Shown here in pieces: positions 10,761 through 19,466 of a DNA stretch of 58,829 nt (its first letter is position 1; every line of letters starts with the position of its first letter). A program made the translations under genes and the position numbers. The stretch comes from Streptococcus merionis DSM 19192 (GTDB lineage Bacteria; Bacillota; Bacilli; Lactobacillales; Streptococcaceae): NCBI RefSeq assembly GCF_000380085.1, contig NZ_KB904545.1, forward strand, positions 1-58,829, read 5' to 3'. The notes below the pieces were generated by a model that searched no databases, had not been told where the DNA came from, and was given only the letters and a program-made list of their open reading frames with translations.

Positions 10761-10810
10761 CAGCTATCGCATAGGTGGTAACAAACCAGTGTTACCACCG
10801 TAACTGTGCG
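10757..10810. repeat. Two-tier stem-loop beside copy A
   Basis: CGCACAG (10757-10763) pairs with CTGTGCG (10804-10810), and inside it GGTGGTAAC (10774-10782) pairs with GTTACCACC (10791-10799), leaving an 8-base loop. The arm AGCTATCGCATAGGTGG (10762-10778) recurs in opposite orientation at 49936-49952. Perfect pairing of two separate helices suggests a selected DNA or RNA structure. Confidence 0.65.
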
Positions 10811-10938
10811 GGGAAAGTATACGTATTAGGAGTTTTACAGAAACCATACTAAACTATTGAAATGACAAGCATTCTCCTAGTTAACGTATCCAAGCGTCAT
10901 CTCCGAGACAAAATTCCTTTGCAGGTTAGCACTTTCTC

Positions 10939-12054
10939 TTAAACATTAAAGCGGAATTCCATAATATCGCCATCTTGGACAATGTATTCTTTTCCTTCCT
11001 CACGCAAGCGCCCTGCTTCCTTGACTGCCTTTTCGCTACCGTATTGCATGAGATCCTCGTAGGACATCGTCACAGCACGGATAAAACCTTTTTCAAAATC
11101 TGAATGGATAATACCTGCAGCTTGTGGCGCCTTAATGCCTCGTTTAAAGGTCCAAGCACGAACCTCTTTTTCACCAGCTGTAAAGTAGGTGCCCAGTCCC
11201 AGTAAATGATAAGCTGCACGGGTTAACTTATCCACACCAGATTCCGTCAAACCGATAGCTTCTAAGAATTCTACCTTGTCCTCATCGTCAAGTTCTGAGA
11301 TTTCTTCTTCCGCACGCGCTGAGATGACAACGACCTCTGCATTTTCTGTGGCTGCAAAGTCACGGATTTGCTGAACATAAGAAATATCATCTGGCTCAGC
11401 AACCTTGTCTTCATCGACATTGGCCACATAGAGGACTGGCTTTGTGGTTAAGAGAAAGAGTTGCTTGACAACTTTTTGCTCATCATCTGTAAAGTCTACT
11501 GTACGAGCCGATTTTCCATCTTCAAGAACCGGTTTAATTTTTTGTAGAACAGCAAATTCTGCTAGGGAATCCTTGTCTTTTTGCGTACGCGCCATTTTTT
11601 CCACACGCGTATAACGCTTGTTGACACTCTCCAAATCAGCTAAGATCAACTCTAAATTAATGGTTTCAATATCAGCCATCGGATCAACAAAGTCTGATTC
11701 ACGCCCCTGCTCCCGCATAACATTTTCATCATCAAAGGCACGAACGACATGGACAATCGCATCTACTTCACGGATGTTGGCCAAGAATTTATTTCCAAGC
11801 CCTTCACCTTTTGAAGCGCCTTTTACAATACCTGCAATATCGGTAAATTCAAAAGTTGTTGGGACAGTTTTTTTAGGTTTGATAAGTTCTGTAATTTTCT
11901 GCAAGCGCTCGTCAGGCACCTCAACCATACCGACATTGGGATCAATGGTTGCAAATGGGTAGTTGGCTGCCTCTGCACCAGCTTTTGTAATCGCGTTAAA
12001 TAGGGTTGATTTCCCAACGTTTGGTAAACCGACAATACCTGCTGTTAAAGCCAT
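10939..12054 (-). CDS. ychF: Ribosome-binding ATPase YchF/EngD
   Basis: OBG-family P-loop NTPase that prefers ATP, binds ribosomes and is linked to stress responses. The 371 residues show G1 GLPNVGKST (8-16), the switch region around FEFTDIAGIVKGAS, a coiled-coil insertion at about 130-200 and the C-terminal TGS domain ending DGDIMEFRFNV. DUF951, dnaN and dnaA lie upstream in the conserved order. A good start ATG at 12054 matches the family N-terminus MALTAGIVGL. Confidence 0.96.
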   Translation of the reverse strand: MALTAGIVGLPNVGKSTLFNAITKAGAEAANYPFATIDPNVGMVEVPDERLQKITELIKPKKTVPTTFEFTDIAGIVKGASKGEGLGNKFLANIREVDAIVHVVRAFDDENVMREQGRESDFVDPMADIETINLELILADLESVNKRYTRVEKMARTQKDKDSLAEFAVLQKIKPVLEDGKSARTVDFTDDEQKVVKQLFLLTTKPVLYVANVDEDKVAEPDDISYVQQIRDFAATENAEVVVISARAEEEISELDDEDKVEFLEAIGLTESGVDKLTRAAYHLLGLGTYFTAGEKEVRAWTFKRGIKAPQAAGIIHSDFEKGFIRAVTMSYEDLMQYGSEKAVKEAGRLREEGKEYIVQDGDIMEFRFNV

Positions 12055-12145
12055 ATTTTAGTATTTCTCCATTCTCAATTCAATCATTGATTATTATAAC
12101 ATAAAAACATGGAAAAAAGCCTACCCTACAGCAGACTTTTATAAA

Positions 12146-12508
12146 TTAACCATACATCTGTAAAACTTTCATTGCTGCAGCAAATAGACCGTATAAAAAG
12201 GCGCCAACAGGAAATACCAGCCACCAATAATTTGCAAAAAATTCCCAAGCATTCATTGGGGCTTTTGATTCCACTGTTTCAACCACTCGCTCCACTCTGA
12301 CTTCTGGTTGTTGCCCCAAGACTAATTCATCTAAACTAACTTGAAAGATTTGAGCTAGCTTGGTCAAATTTTCCATATCTGGTGTGGCATCACCATTTTC
12401 CCATTTGGAAATGGATTGGCGAGAGATATAAAGTTGTTCTGCTAAGTCTTCCTGAGAGAGATTTTTAGCTGTACGAAATTTCTTTAGTTGATGAGCAAAC
12501 ATGGTCAT
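12146..12508 (-). CDS. XRE-family regulator with C-terminal membrane segment (1)
   Basis: A 120-residue protein with an N-terminal helix-turn-helix (about 7-62; LSQEDLAEQLYISRQSISKW), a linker and one hydrophobic segment near the C-terminus (about 94-115). It is a paralogue of the regulator at 13110-13499: both share the SRQ(S/A)ISKWE and VSLDEL motifs. The two flank a decayed RDD-family gene, which suggests they once controlled, or responded with, that membrane protein. Ribosome site GGAGG lies eight bases before the ATG. Target genes are unknown. Confidence 0.75.
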   Translation of the reverse strand: MTMFAHQLKKFRTAKNLSQEDLAEQLYISRQSISKWENGDATPDMENLTKLAQIFQVSLDELVLGQQPEVRVERVVETVESKAPMNAWEFFANYWWLVFPVGAFLYGLFAAAMKVLQMYG

Positions 12509-12603
12509 AACACAGACCTCCTTTCATTTTCTAAGTCTATTATAAAAGAGTTTTCTGTGGAAAACCAGCACTTTCGGACGCAACTGAGAATTGCATCAAG
12601 CGT

Positions 12604-13100
12604 CTAAAAAGTTGATTTTAAAGGTTTCCTTGGGTTGCTCCTCATTTTTTGAATTCCAGCCAATAAATCTCCTAAATGACGCTCATTCTTTCCAAAAAAA
12701 CATAGCCAGCATAACACTTAAGCAAGTACAGACATGTCCTGTCAGATTTGTAAACTCTGTGTAAACCCCAATGATTTCCGATATGTCCTAATTGCCAAGG
12801 TAAAAATTTAAATAGATTTCTGATTAAAACTGCGAAGAAGACTATTTTCTGATAACGCACCACCAATCCAAACTTCCTTTTTCCAAAAGGTCTTCCATAA
12901 AAATCCATATAAGTAAATCCAAAAATAATGGGTAAGACAGGGATGAAACTAGCAATCAACTGTAATTAGAACATGCTAAATTCTGGAATTTTTCCTAAAA
13001 ATATAAAGTGAGGACCAATAAACATAGAAGATAGACTACAATCAATAGATAATCTAAAAACGGCCTTTATTCTAACGGAAATTAGATGTTTTGTCATCAT
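12604..13100 (-). pseudogene. RDD-family membrane protein, frameshifted remnant
   Basis: Reading the minus strand from an ATG at 13100, an RDD-like sequence can be followed only by changing frame. It begins MMTKHLISVRIKAVF, continues as LDYLLIVVYLLCLLVLTLYF in the next frame, then as a 95-codon open stretch (12959-12672) with FGRPFGKRKFGL and RNLFKFLPWQLGH. It shifts again to EIIGVYTEFTN, and finishes as KNERHLGDLLAGIQKM before a TAG at 12604. At least three shifts and internal stops are needed, so it is inactive. RDD proteins are small multi-pass membrane proteins. The open stretch alone should not be annotated as a gene. Confidence 0.75.
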
Positions 13101-13109
13101 TCTTCCCTA

Positions 13110-13499
13110 CTATACAAACAATTTGATAATGCTGTATATAAAATGAGACAAGCCCCACAGTAAAATCAAGAGTAATGGCCAAAACCGAGCAACAAAATCA
13201 TAAAAATTGGTCATTTTCTGAACACGGTGTTTTTCATACTCCCCAGTATTTGGATTGTAGATAAAATGATCAAAATGAGTTTGATTTTCTTCTGTTATTT
13301 TATGCTCCAAAACCAGATCATCCAAACTGACTTCAAAAATAGCCGCTAGCTTAACTGTGTTATCCAAGTCAGGATTAGCTTCGCCTTTTTCCCACTTCGA
13401 AATAGCCTGACGGGAGATAAAAAGTTGCTCTGCTAGCTCTTCCTGAGTCATGCCTCTTTCCATGCGGTATTTTTTAATTTGTTTTGAAATAGCTAACAT
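13110..13499 (-). CDS. XRE-family regulator with C-terminal membrane segment (2)
   Basis: Start placed at ATG 13499 (129 aa), seven bases after an AGGAGGGG ribosome site; an upstream in-frame start at 13532 would lie before that site and is rejected. The N-terminal helix-turn-helix covers about 5-60 (TQEELAEQLFISRQAISKWEK), followed by a polar linker and a C-terminal membrane helix (about 108-127). It is a paralogue of the regulator at 12146-12508. Membrane-tethered XRE proteins of this form usually regulate their own neighbourhood; the adjoining RDD gene is broken. Confidence 0.75.
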   Translation of the reverse strand: MLAISKQIKKYRMERGMTQEELAEQLFISRQAISKWEKGEANPDLDNTVKLAAIFEVSLDDLVLEHKITEENQTHFDHFIYNPNTGEYEKHRVQKMTNFYDFVARFWPLLLILLWGLSHFIYSIIKLFV

Positions 13500-13630
13500 A
13501 TTTTCCCCTCCTTTCAGCTTTATCCTAGTCAATTTTTTCTTTTTTTGCTAGCAACACTCCATTGAAATCCTGTAAAACCTTGTCAATTAGAGGTTACATT
13601 TAGGGCTAAAAGCTTAATTTGTTCGGCTTT

Positions 13631-13828
13631 TTACGGTTGCACAACCTTTTTCATCTTCTTCTCAAACTCATATCGGCTCATCATGACAATATGGTCACAA
13701 TTGGTGCATTTGATTTTGATATCAGCGCCAAGTCTGGTAATTTCCCAACAATTGGCTTTCTTACCTGTTGATTTGATGGTACAGGCGTGGGGCTTTTTCA
13801 TTTCAACAAGAGTACCTAATACGTACAT
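13631..13828 (-). CDS. DUF951 zinc-ribbon-like protein
   Basis: A 65-residue protein between dnaN and ychF, a position conserved in streptococci and other Firmicutes. It has a Cys early on (Cys16), another at 27 and a CTNC pair (41-44) suggestive of metal binding, followed by a basic helix. Function is unknown; size and context suggest a nucleic-acid-binding accessory protein. Confidence 0.85.
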   Translation of the reverse strand: MYVLGTLVEMKKPHACTIKSTGKKANCWEITRLGADIKIKCTNCDHIVMMSRYEFEKKMKKVVQP

Positions 13829-13905
13829 GGTTTATCCTCCATTACAGCAAAAAGAGGCTGAGACAAGTAACCACAATGGCTATCTGTCTCACTCTCCTAA
13901 GTTCT

Positions 13906-15042
13906 TTAATTAGTGCGAACTGGTGTGATTAGCTGGATAAATTCTTCCTGATCTTCTGAAGGTACCAAAGTGAATGGACGAACAGCTGAGATAAAGGAAA
14001 CAGTTACCTGCTCACTGTCCATAGCTTTTAAGGCATCAATCAAATAAGTAGGATTAAAGCTAATGGTCAAATCTTCACCTGATAAGTTAACTACTTCAAG
14101 CTCTTCATGCACTTGACCGACTTCTGGAGAATTAACGTGAGCACTCACCAAACCTGATGCGACTTCCAGTTTTACAGTACCATTTTGCGTTGCGTTAGAC
14201 AAAATACGAGCACGTTCCATCGCTGAACGCAGACGATCACGGTCAAAAATAATCACAGTATTAAAATCTATTGGAATCAGACGATCCGTATCTGGGTAAT
14301 TTCCTTCAAGAAGACGTGTGTAGAAGCTAATATTTTCACTTCTAAAGAGGATTTGGTTGTTGGAGAAGAATATCTCGATTGTTTCAATATCGTCTGTAAA
14401 AACAGCTGAGAATTCGCGTAGAGAACGACTTGGAATAACAACGTCAAAATTATCGGATTTTTTCTCCAAAGAAAGTTTACGCTGACTGAGACGATGAGAA
14501 TCTGTAGCCACAGTCTTGAGAAACTGATTGTCTGAAAGCACCAAATGAACACCCGTCAAAATAGGGCGACTTTCTTGCAAGCTCGCTGCAAAGGCTGTTT
14601 CGTTAATAACGTCTTTAAGCACTTTGGTTTCAAGTATCAATGGATTTTCTGTTTGCATATCCTGCAAGCGAGGATATTGCTCAGAATCTTTACCTTTAAG
14701 AGTAATTTCAGATTTGCCACTGGTTAAAACAATTTGGTTTTTTTCAATTTCTTTAAAATCCAAAGTCACATCAGGAAGGCTTGAAACAACATTGATAAAG
14801 AAAGTTGCTTCAAGCAAAATCGATCCTGTGTCAGTAATTAACAGACCAGCATTTTCTTCTTTTGAGGTAATAAAATTTTCAATCGAAATTTGACCATTAG
14901 ATCCTGTCAATGTTATGCCTTCTTGCGTGACATCAATTTTAACAGTAGATAAGATAGGTATTGCATTTTTATGGCTAATAGCACGTTTAGTCGTATTTAA
15001 AGTTTGTAGGAAATAAGTTTTGTTAATGGAAAAGTGAATCAT
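13906..15042 (-). CDS. dnaN: DNA polymerase III sliding clamp (beta)
   Basis: Homodimeric ring that tethers the replicative polymerase to DNA. The 378 residues cover three clamp domains; recognisable parts are FLQTLNTTKRAISHKNAIPIL at the start and the C-terminal partner-binding groove ending EEFIQLITPVRTN. It follows dnaA by 150 bases that contain DnaA boxes. AAAAGGAG lies upstream of the ATG. Length is normal. Confidence 0.97.
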   Translation of the reverse strand: MIHFSINKTYFLQTLNTTKRAISHKNAIPILSTVKIDVTQEGITLTGSNGQISIENFITSKEENAGLLITDTGSILLEATFFINVVSSLPDVTLDFKEIEKNQIVLTSGKSEITLKGKDSEQYPRLQDMQTENPLILETKVLKDVINETAFAASLQESRPILTGVHLVLSDNQFLKTVATDSHRLSQRKLSLEKKSDNFDVVIPSRSLREFSAVFTDDIETIEIFFSNNQILFRSENISFYTRLLEGNYPDTDRLIPIDFNTVIIFDRDRLRSAMERARILSNATQNGTVKLEVASGLVSAHVNSPEVGQVHEELEVVNLSGEDLTISFNPTYLIDALKAMDSEQVTVSFISAVRPFTLVPSEDQEEFIQLITPVRTN

Positions 15043-15192
15043 TCAGAAAACTCCTTTTATTATTATAGATCATTAAGTTTAGTAGAAGTAGTAGGCTCTG
15101 TGGAAAGAGTGGAAAAATAGTTGTAAGCTAGTACCCATAAGATTTAAAACTTGTTCACAACCTGTGGATCAGTTAGATTTTTATACACAAAC
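15043..15192. other. Origin region, dnaA-dnaN side, with DnaA boxes
   Basis: The spacer contains several DnaA-box-like nonamers (consensus TTATCCACA): TTATACACA at 15181-15189, TTGTTCACA at 15151-15159 and TGATCCACA on the minus strand at 15172-15164, plus looser GTGGAAA motifs near 15100-15115. Together with the cluster upstream of dnaA it makes a bipartite oriC, as in other Firmicutes. Confidence 0.7.
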
Positions 15193-16572
15193 CTATCTGA
15201 TTTTTCCACGAATCGTTTGAAGTTCGATTGCTAAATTATCATCTTTGGCCAGAGCGCTTTTGATTTTATTGTAGGCATGGAGAACAGTTGAATGGTCTCG
15301 ATTACCAAACTCCTTGCCAATTTTGGGTAGCGAGTTATCCGTTAACTCACGCGCCAGATACATGGCCACTTGTCTGGCTTGGACAATATTTTGCACTCGC
15401 TTTGTCCCCTTAATCTCTTTAACGCTGACACCGTAGAATTGACCAACTTCATGCTGAATTTTATCAATTGGAATAACGGTCATACTAGCAGGTGTCTGTG
15501 TTCGTGATCGAAGAGCTTCAACAGCCAAGTCAACGGTGATGGTATCAACTTGTTTGACATTAGCAACAAGACTGATATTCTTGAGTGCGCCTTCTAGTTC
15601 GCGAACATTGGAATTGAAGTGATTGGCCAAATATTCAATGGTTTCTTGTTTGAAAGTTAGATGACTATATTCTTGAATTTTTTGATTCAAAATAGCAACC
15701 CGAGTTTCAAAATCAGGTGGTGTAATGTCAACAGGAAGTCCCCAGTTGAAGCGCGTGACCAAACGTTCTTCCAGTCCATCCAACTGACTTGGTGTGCGAT
15801 CGCTAGTCAGAACTATTTGCTTTTTATTGTCGTAGAGGGCATTGAAAGTATTAAAAAATTCTTCCTGAGTTGATTTTTTTTGGGCTAGAGATTGGATATC
15901 ATCAATGAGTAGGACATCTAGATTACGGAATTTTTCCTTGAGTTCGTCCATGGAGTTCAGACGAATATGGGAAATATATTCATTGATAAAATTATCTGTG
16001 GTGATGTATCTAATCCGAGCTCTTGGGTTGTCTGCAAGAACCTTGTTGCCGATAGCGTTTAAGAGATGGGTTTTTCCAAGACCTGAGCCTCCCCAGATAA
16101 AGAGAGGGTTATAAGCAGTACCTGGCGATTCAGAAACTGCTGAGGCTGCAGCAAAGGCCCAACGATTACCTTCACCTTGGACAAAATTATCAAAGGTATA
16201 TTTAGGATTAACATCAGGCTTATCTTGAATTTGATGACTTTCTTTTAGCTGAGTTTCAGCATCCTGTGGATAAGTCATATCTCGCTTCGGTTCTTCAAGA
16301 CTTTGCGCTATTTGAGGAGTAGCTTGATCTGAAAAAACATAAGCAACTTTCATCTCAAATTCAAAGATTTCAAAACCAGCTTGTATCAGCATCGGTTGAA
16401 GGCTGGTATCCCAGAAAAGTTGTTTCAAAGGCAAATCAAGCTGGATTGTAGCTGTTTCATTTTCGACTTTTACGAGTCTTGCTTGAGATACATAATAGTC
16501 GTAGGTAGCTTGCTTTAAAAATTTTTGGGCCAGTTCCTGGACACGTTGCCAAAACTGTTCTTCTTGCACCAC
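15193..16572 (-). CDS. dnaA: Chromosomal replication initiator DnaA
   Basis: AAA+ initiator that binds DnaA boxes and melts oriC. I take the GTG at 16572 (459 aa) as start, because an AAGGAGG site lies just before it and the resulting [16 protein letters not shown] matches streptococcal DnaA; a GTG three bases further in is equally possible. The longer open frame would run through the DnaA-box region. Domain I is at about 1-80, a linker follows, then the AAA core with [18 protein letters not shown], and domain IV with the [10 protein letters not shown] helix-turn-helix signature. Confidence 0.95.
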   Translation of the reverse strand: MVQEEQFWQRVQELAQKFLKQATYDYYVSQARLVKVENETATIQLDLPLKQLFWDTSLQPMLIQAGFEIFEFEMKVAYVFSDQATPQIAQSLEEPKRDMTYPQDAETQLKESHQIQDKPDVNPKYTFDNFVQGEGNRWAFAAASAVSESPGTAYNPLFIWGGSGLGKTHLLNAIGNKVLADNPRARIRYITTDNFINEYISHIRLNSMDELKEKFRNLDVLLIDDIQSLAQKKSTQEEFFNTFNALYDNKKQIVLTSDRTPSQLDGLEERLVTRFNWGLPVDITPPDFETRVAILNQKIQEYSHLTFKQETIEYLANHFNSNVRELEGALKNISLVANVKQVDTITVDLAVEALRSRTQTPASMTVIPIDKIQHEVGQFYGVSVKEIKGTKRVQNIVQARQVAMYLARELTDNSLPKIGKEFGNRDHSTVLHAYNKIKSALAKDDNLAIELQTIRGKIR

Positions 16573-16777
16573 CTTTTCCTCCTTGCTTCTTAAGTCATGT
16601 CTTCTCATTTTATCATATTTTGCTAGAGTTTTCCACAACTTGTTGATAAATGTCCACAATATGGAAAAAAGTTTTCCACAACTTGTGAATAAGTCAATGG
16701 AAAACACTTTTTATCGTTTTTAAAAGAGGATTAACTTGTGGATAAATCTGAGAATAGATTTTTAAGAATACACAGGT
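16573..16777. other. Origin of replication, parB-dnaA side
   Basis: The intergenic region has a dense set of DnaA boxes: a perfect consensus TTATCCACA on the minus strand at 16737-16745, TTTTCCACA at 16629-16637 and 16672-16680, ATGTCCACA at 16650-16658 and TTATTCACA on the minus strand at 16684-16692. AT-rich stretches (about 16700-16725) could serve as unwinding element. Genes on the two sides run away from this point along the two replichores, which supports it as oriC. Confidence 0.85.
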
Positions 16778-17542
16778 TTATTTGAACATGTGCATAAGTC
16801 GTTCGAATTCCTCAAGGGATGAAAATTGAATTTTAATAGAGCCACTACCCTTTTTTTCTGAAATAGTCACTTTTGTCCCTAGTTGTTGGCTGAGTTTCTT
16901 TGCTGCATTTTGAGAAAAAAGATCAGTGGTTTTACGATTTTCTTTTGATTGGGGAGGTTGAAGAAGCTGTTCTAGCTTTCGTACGCTAATATTTTGGTTG
17001 ATAATTTTTTCCAGCCACTGCTCTTGACTGATCGAATCTTCTAAGGAAAGCAAGGTTCTAGCATGAGCTTGAGAGATTTGCCCCTTTTCAACAGCATCTA
17101 AAACAGTGTCAGAAAGGTTAAGTAGCCTAACACTGTTACTGATATAAGGACGTGATTTACCCACGGTTTGAGCGATGACTTCATGGGTATTTCCCTTGTC
17201 CATCAATCGTTTGTAAGCACGCGCTTCTTCAATAGGGTTAAGGTCATGACGCTGCAGATTTTCAATGATAGCCTGAGTCATCATGTCATGGTCTGACAGT
17301 TCCTTGATGATAGCAGGAACTTTTTCTAAACCTGCCAACTGACTAGCACGTAAACGTCTTTCCCCAGCCATGAGTTCATAGCCAACAATGGCTGATTTAC
17401 GGACAATTAAGGGTTGAATAATCCCATTTTCACGAATCGACTGAGCTAGCTCACTTAACTTTTCTGGTTCAAAATGCTGACGTGGCTGATAGGGATTGGT
17501 TTGAATATCTTTAATGTTTATGATTGCAAATGTTTCATTCAT
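16778..17542 (-). CDS. parB: Chromosome partitioning protein ParB/Spo0J
   Basis: CTP-dependent clamp that loads at parS and recruits condensin for origin segregation. The 254 residues include the N-terminal CTP-binding domain with GERRLRA near 80, the helix-turn-helix region (about 115-160; VGKSRPYISNSVRLLNL) and a C-terminal dimerisation domain. No parA lies beside it, as usual in streptococci. Candidate parS sites are at 19448-19463 and 34807-34822. Confidence 0.95.
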   Translation of the reverse strand: MNETFAIINIKDIQTNPYQPRQHFEPEKLSELAQSIRENGIIQPLIVRKSAIVGYELMAGERRLRASQLAGLEKVPAIIKELSDHDMMTQAIIENLQRHDLNPIEEARAYKRLMDKGNTHEVIAQTVGKSRPYISNSVRLLNLSDTVLDAVEKGQISQAHARTLLSLEDSISQEQWLEKIINQNISVRKLEQLLQPPQSKENRKTTDLFSQNAAKKLSQQLGTKVTISEKKGSGSIKIQFSSLEEFERLMHMFK

Positions 17543-17575
17543 AGCTCTATCATAATATATTTTGCGTGTAAAGTA

Positions 17576-17608
17576 AATCTCCCAGTGAATACAATCACTT
17601 GGGAGATT
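17576..17608 (-). terminator. Hairpin between htrA and parB
   Basis: AATCTCCCAGTGA pairs with TCACTTGGGAGATT around a 6-base loop, ten bases past the htrA stop. The trailing T-run on the minus strand is broken (TTTACTTT), so readthrough into parB is possible. Confidence 0.55.
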
Positions 17609-17617
17609 AGGTTGACA

Positions 17618-18832
17618 TTATTGTAAATCGTCTGTTGAGCTGCTCAATTGAATATCTGTTGTTTGTTCTTTTCCATCTCGATAGAAAGTCACTGTAATAG
17701 TGTCTCCAATGTTCTTAGAATAAAGGGCACTTTGCAAATCACTGCTTGATTCAATCGTTTTGCCATCAATTTTAGTGATGATATCGTAAGCTTTAAGACG
17801 ACCGTCAGCAGAAAGACCAGAGTGAACAGAAACAACAACGATACCAGCAGTTAAGTCTTTAGGGACATTTAGACGTGCAATATCTGTAGCAGATAAGTTA
17901 CTGAGGCTGGCCATTTGGATGCCTAAAGCAGGGCGTTCAACCTTACCATTTTTTTCTAATTGCGCTATGATAGCAACAGCATCGTTTGCTGGAATGGCAA
18001 ATCCCATACCTTCAACGGAAACACTGGAAGAAAGTGATGCTGAGCTAGATGTAATCTTACTTGAAGTGATACCGATGACTTGACCTTGGATGTTAATCAG
18101 TGGTCCACCTGAATTACCAGGGTTGATGGCAGCATCTGTTTGGATAGCATTAGTTGAGATAGTTTGACCATCTTCAGCTTTGGATGTGACAGTTCGGCTA
18201 AGACTAGACACGATACCTTGGGTGACTGAGTTAGCATATTCGGTTCCTAGTGGGCTACCGATAGCGATCGCTACTTCACCTACATTAAGGCTGTCAGAGT
18301 TTCCAAATTCAGCAACAGTAGTGACTACAGAAGCGTCAATTTTAACGACAGAAATATCAGAATAGGTGTCTGATCCAACTAGAGTTCCTTTTACAGTGTT
18401 ACCATCAGCTAATTTGATTTCAATTTGTTCAGCGCCAGCAACGACGTGAGTATTGGTAACTAGGTAAGCAGAGTTCCCTTCTTTTTTGTAAATAACACCA
18501 GATCCCTCACCAGCAACAGCTAATTCACCACTATTGTTATTATCACCAAAAATACTGTAAGGATTCCTTGAATTGTTATTAGAGGTTTGATAATTGATGA
18601 CAGAAACAACGGCATTTTTTACCTTATCAACAGCTTCTGAGACAGAGGTTGTATTGTTATAGGTGACATTACTAGTTGTAGTTCCATTCTTTGTTGATGT
18701 AGTTGTTGTGCTGTTAGTAACCGCAGAGGAATTTCCAAATTTTTGCATGGTTACTACGCCTAAAGTACCACCGATAAATCCTACAAGTAGAATCAATAAA
18801 ATATGTAATAATTTTTTCATACTATTTTTCAT
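17618..18832 (-). CDS. htrA: Surface serine protease HtrA/DegP
   Basis: Membrane-anchored, trypsin-like quality-control protease acting outside the membrane. Start taken at ATG 18832 (404 aa), eight bases after GGAG; the frame extends 10 codons further without support. There is a signal-anchor helix at about 8-28, a Ser/Thr/Asn-rich linker (about 35-65), catalytic triad His129 (TNTHVVAG), Asp159 (SDISVVKID) and Ser241 (NPGNSGGPL), then one PDZ domain (about 300-395). A CiaR-type site precedes the promoter, as known for htrA of other streptococci. Confidence 0.95.
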   Translation of the reverse strand: MKNSMKKLLHILLILLVGFIGGTLGVVTMQKFGNSSAVTNSTTTTSTKNGTTTSNVTYNNTTSVSEAVDKVKNAVVSVINYQTSNNNSRNPYSIFGDNNNSGELAVAGEGSGVIYKKEGNSAYLVTNTHVVAGAEQIEIKLADGNTVKGTLVGSDTYSDISVVKIDASVVTTVAEFGNSDSLNVGEVAIAIGSPLGTEYANSVTQGIVSSLSRTVTSKAEDGQTISTNAIQTDAAINPGNSGGPLINIQGQVIGITSSKITSSSASLSSSVSVEGMGFAIPANDAVAIIAQLEKNGKVERPALGIQMASLSNLSATDIARLNVPKDLTAGIVVVSVHSGLSADGRLKAYDIITKIDGKTIESSSDLQSALYSKNIGDTITVTFYRDGKEQTTDIQLSSSTDDLQ

Positions 18833-18874
18833 AATAATAACTCCATTTCCACTTAATTTCAAACTTTTGACGAA

Positions 18875-18907
18875 ATTATATAGCTAGCACCTTAAGAAAA
18901 ACTTAAA
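18875..18907 (-). promoter_or_regulatory. htrA promoter with CiaR binding repeat
   Basis: On the minus strand TTTAAG-N5-CTTAAG (18907-18891) matches the CiaR direct repeat TTTAAG-N5-TTTAAG with one mismatch. It lies ten bases upstream of a perfect -10 TATAAT (18880-18875). This layout, with the repeat in place of a -35, is typical of CiaR-activated promoters. Activation itself is inferred. Confidence 0.7.
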
Positions 18908-18909
18908 AA

Positions 18910-19389
18910 TTATTTGTGATATGGACTTCCCTGCTGAATCATGAAGCTTCGATAAATTTGCTCGATTAGGACCAGTTTCATGAGCTGATGAGGAAGGGTC
19001 AGTTGGCCAAAGCTCATAAGGAGATTAGCTTGTGACTTGACTTCTGGGGTGAGACCTAGACTACCACCGATGATAAAGGTCAGAGTTGAAAATCCTTGAC
19101 TCGTTTTCTCATCCATTAAATGACTAAATTGTTCAGAAGGAAATTGTTTACCTTCAATAGCTAGAGCAATAACAAATTCACGCTTATCGATTTTTCCTAA
19201 GATGCGTTGGCCTTCTTTGGCTAGAATTTGCTGGTTTTCAGCTTCACTTGCCCGATCAGGAGTCTTCTCATCAGGAAGTTCGATCATCTCTAATTTACAA
19301 AAGCGACTGAGGCGTTTGCTATACTCTGCAATGCCGTCTTTGAGGTATTTTTCTTTGATTTTTCCAACAGTTATGATTTTAATTTTCAT
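18910..19389 (-). CDS. rlmH: 23S rRNA (pseudouridine1915-N3)-methyltransferase RlmH
   Basis: SPOUT-class methyltransferase acting on helix 69 of 23S rRNA in assembled 70S ribosomes. The 159-aa product starts [20 protein letters not shown], has the SAM-binding knot motif FIIGGSLGL at about 104-112 and ends with the [12 protein letters not shown] tail, all family hallmarks. The rlmH-htrA-parB-dnaA order is conserved in streptococci. Confidence 0.96.
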   Translation of the reverse strand: MKIKIITVGKIKEKYLKDGIAEYSKRLSRFCKLEMIELPDEKTPDRASEAENQQILAKEGQRILGKIDKREFVIALAIEGKQFPSEQFSHLMDEKTSQGFSTLTFIIGGSLGLTPEVKSQANLLMSFGQLTLPHQLMKLVLIEQIYRSFMIQQGSPYHK

Positions 19390-19447
19390 AGTTTAATTGT
19401 AACACAAGTCAACCATTTTCGAAAAAGTATGATAAAATGGTAAAAAA

Positions 19448-19463
19448 AGTTTCACGGGAAACA
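19448..19463. promoter_or_regulatory. parS-like site (imperfect)
   Basis: AGTTTCACGGGAAACA differs from the parS consensus TGTTTCACGTGAAACA at two of 16 positions. It lies between a -10 (TATGAT, 19428-19433) and the likely ATG of the DUF1275 gene, 2 kb from parB. ParB binding here would also affect that gene's transcription. Confidence 0.5.
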
Positions 19464-19466
19464 AAG

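Noticed and set aside
10528..10761. Short open frames on both strands in the pth-ychF gap
   Set aside because: They coincide with inverted repeats and have no ribosome sites.
16573..16707. N-terminal extension of DnaA by 45 codons
   Set aside because: It would translate through the DnaA-box cluster; the GTG at 16572 has a strong ribosome site and gives the family N-terminus.
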